From positions 1-5,927 of the forward strand of contig JBICHM010000347.1 of NCBI GenBank assembly GCA_043101835.1: a stretch of DNA of 5,927 nt. Direction: 5' to 3'. Position 1 is the first letter of the stretch; every line of letters begins with the position of its first letter. The position numbers and the translations under genes were made by a program. Shown in pieces: positions 4,962-5,927 of the stretch. The notes under the pieces are model-generated. The model was not told the DNA's origin. It worked only from the letters and a program-made list of their open reading frames with translations, and made no database searches. The stretch is from JBICHM01 sp043101835 (GTDB lineage: Bacteria; Planctomycetota; Phycisphaerae; Phycisphaerales; UBA1924).

Positions 4962-5771
4962 ATGGCGCGCGCGCGAAAGCCGCTGACGAAGCGTGGCTTA
5001 GTCACTCGACTCGGCATCGGCCTGGTCATCGCGCTCGGCGCGTGCCCGGCGTGGTGGGGCCTCGAAGGGCGGTGGCTGTTCCCATCAGGGAGCGCTGGAA
5101 CTGGGTACGAGCTGGACATTGTGTTCCGGAACGGGGGACCTTCGGAGTTCGATCTTCATCGGGACACTTCGTTCGCGACCCGTCACAGGTTGGATTGGGA
5201 TGCGAGACTTCGAATACGAAGCTACAGCCGCGCTCCACATGGTCATGCAGACCGGGTGCTCGGAGCGCCGGTGCGTATCACGCACCACCTCCGCGTGTCA
5301 TGGGAGGCAAACGCGCGTGATCCCATCAGGCCAAGCGACCCTCGCCTTGACCCGTGGTTCGACCAGTTGATTGCACAACTGCGCGGTTACGAAGCGACTG
5401 CGAAAGACACCAACGATCGGGTAGACGGCCTGCCGGTTGTCTCCCCAGAGCGATTCGCATGGGCGCTTCGCCGCGAACTTGACCGCGATCCGACTGCGAT
5501 CACAAGCGCCGCCGGCAGTTGGGATGGCTATGGCTTCGATTTCTACGCACCGGAGCCACACTGGCCCGCAATCCGATGGGTCGCGGTGCGCGCGTGCCTC
5601 GGGATGATCTGCCTTGCTGGGCTCGGTGTCGCCGCGTTCGCCGCTGCCCGTCTCCGTCGCGTCGATCTCCACGACAGATCGTGGTGTGCGCGGTGCTCCT
5701 ACTCACTCGACCCCGCCATGCCCCACTGCCCCGAGTGCGGCACGCCCATCCGCTGGCCGGAGACGGCCTGA
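4962..5771 (+). CDS. Two-helix membrane protein with C-terminal zinc ribbon, function unknown
   Basis: A 269-residue protein I do not recognise. A basic N-terminus (residues 2-16) leads into a hydrophobic segment at about 17-33 (LGIGLVIALGACPAWWGL). Residues 40-200 form a polar, Arg/Asp-rich domain, probably extracytoplasmic. A second helix spans about 206-231 (CLGMICLAGLGVAAFAAA), followed by RLRR and a zinc ribbon with Cys242-x2-Cys245 and Cys256-x2-Cys259 (CPECG). By the positive-inside rule both termini face the cytoplasm. LGAC at 25-28 loosely resembles a lipobox, but Pro follows and a second helix exists, so I favour a membrane anchor. Similar CxxC-Y-x-L...CPECG tails are, to my knowledge, frequent in planctomycete proteins of unknown role. 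Codon third positions look less GC-rich than in neighbouring genes, suggesting weaker selection or different ancestry. ATG 4962 has only a weak TAGG upstream. Composite repeats flank it on both sides. Confidence 0.72.
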   Translation: MARARKPLTKRGLVTRLGIGLVIALGACPAWWGLEGRWLFPSGSAGTGYELDIVFRNGGPSEFDLHRDTSFATRHRLDWDARLRIRSYSRAPHGHADRVLGAPVRITHHLRVSWEANARDPIRPSDPRLDPWFDQLIAQLRGYEATAKDTNDRVDGLPVVSPERFAWALRRELDRDPTAITSAAGSWDGYGFDFYAPEPHWPAIRWVAVRACLGMICLAGLGVAAFAAARLRRVDLHDRSWCARCSYSLDPAMPHCPECGTPIRWPETA

Positions 5772-5784
5772 ACCGGCCCCATGC

Positions 5785-5814
5785 GGGATCGACCGCTTGC
5801 GCGGCCGGCTCGGT
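5785..5814 (+). repeat. R1 hairpin element, copy 2 (post zinc-ribbon gene)
   Basis: The second R1 copy begins 14 nt after the stop of the zinc-ribbon gene and is inverted relative to copy 1. Its stem is CGACCGC (5790-5796) and GCGGCCG (5801-5807) with loop TTGC. Of the three differences from copy 1, two (5793 and 5804) form a compensatory change, T-A to C-G, and the third (5805) turns an A-T pair into an A-C mismatch. A further small hairpin, CGGTT-CGAG-AACCG, overlaps its end at 5811-5824. Confidence 0.65.
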
Positions 5815-5864
5815 TCGAGAACCGTGATTCGATCGCCTGTCGCGCGAGGAGGCCGGGAGGCGCG

Positions 5865-5918
5865 GAAGCCCCCTCCGTCACCTGCGGAGACACCTCCCCC
5901 GCGGGGGCGCGGGGGAGG
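5865..5918 (+). repeat. R2 double-hairpin repeat, copy 2
   Basis: The second R2 copy lies exactly 1008 nt downstream of copy 1, in the same orientation. The 10-bp stem CCTCCCCCGC (5893-5902) with GCGGGGGAGG (5909-5918) is unchanged, while its loop differs by one base (GGGGGC). The first hairpin, GTCACC-TGC-GGAGAC (5877-5891), has acquired an A-A mismatch and a loop change. The stretch from 5772 to the window end holds only R1, R2 and the small hairpin; no gene is visible in it. Confidence 0.8.
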
Positions 5919-5927
5919 AAACTGCGA

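Noticed and set aside
4781..5918. R1/R2 repeats as a CRISPR array or transposon ends
   Set aside because: There are only two copies of each about 1 kb apart, no regular spacers, no transposase and no visible target-site duplication. Dispersed intergenic palindromes are the simpler reading.

Overview
This window is very GC-rich bacterial chromosome with tightly packed genes. I see no mobile-element genes, no CRISPR array and no rRNA or tRNA gene. Two things suggest a planctomycete, perhaps of the Phycisphaerae: the short C-terminal zinc-ribbon tail (CxxC-Y-x-L ... CPECG) on an otherwise unrecognised membrane protein, and GC-rich palindromic repeats between genes. This is inference from style, not a marker-gene assignment.

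Layout. Positions 1-1754 hold two minus-strand genes: pyrF (OMP decarboxylase) and, 63 bp downstream of it, an exported alpha/beta hydrolase whose C-terminus lies off the left edge. A 37-bp divergent spacer separates pyrF from a small plus-strand DUF971 (GBBH-like N-domain) protein. Next comes a spacer with a well-spaced sigma-54-type promoter motif and a GC-rich leader hairpin. It precedes a 514-aa nucleotide-sugar 4,6-dehydratase of the CapD/WbpM/PglF class that lacks the usual membrane helices.

Positions 3804-3965 form a non-coding leader with a plausible sigma-70-type promoter, a long imperfect stem-loop, a second hairpin displaying the start codon of a 15-codon open frame, and a third hairpin burying the ribosome-binding site of the next gene. 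That gene encodes a 117-aa helical protein I do not recognise. Its 3' end overlaps dut (dUTPase) by at least 50 nt in another frame, so the two are probably translationally coupled.

The right end (4774-5927) holds a 269-aa two-helix membrane protein with a zinc ribbon. It is bracketed by two copies of a composite intergenic element. R1 is a 30-nt hairpin element just after a stop codon, inverted between the copies, with one compensatory base-pair change. R2 is a 54-nt double hairpin in direct orientation, 50/54 identical between copies. This gene looks less GC-biased at third codon positions than its neighbours.

How the genes relate: pyrF makes UMP, and dut removes dUTP while supplying dUMP for thymidylate synthesis, so both serve pyrimidine nucleotide supply, though they lie in different transcription units. 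The dehydratase points to surface polysaccharide or glycoprotein synthesis. The most unusual parts are the structured leader of the helical-protein/dut unit and the paired R1-R2 elements.
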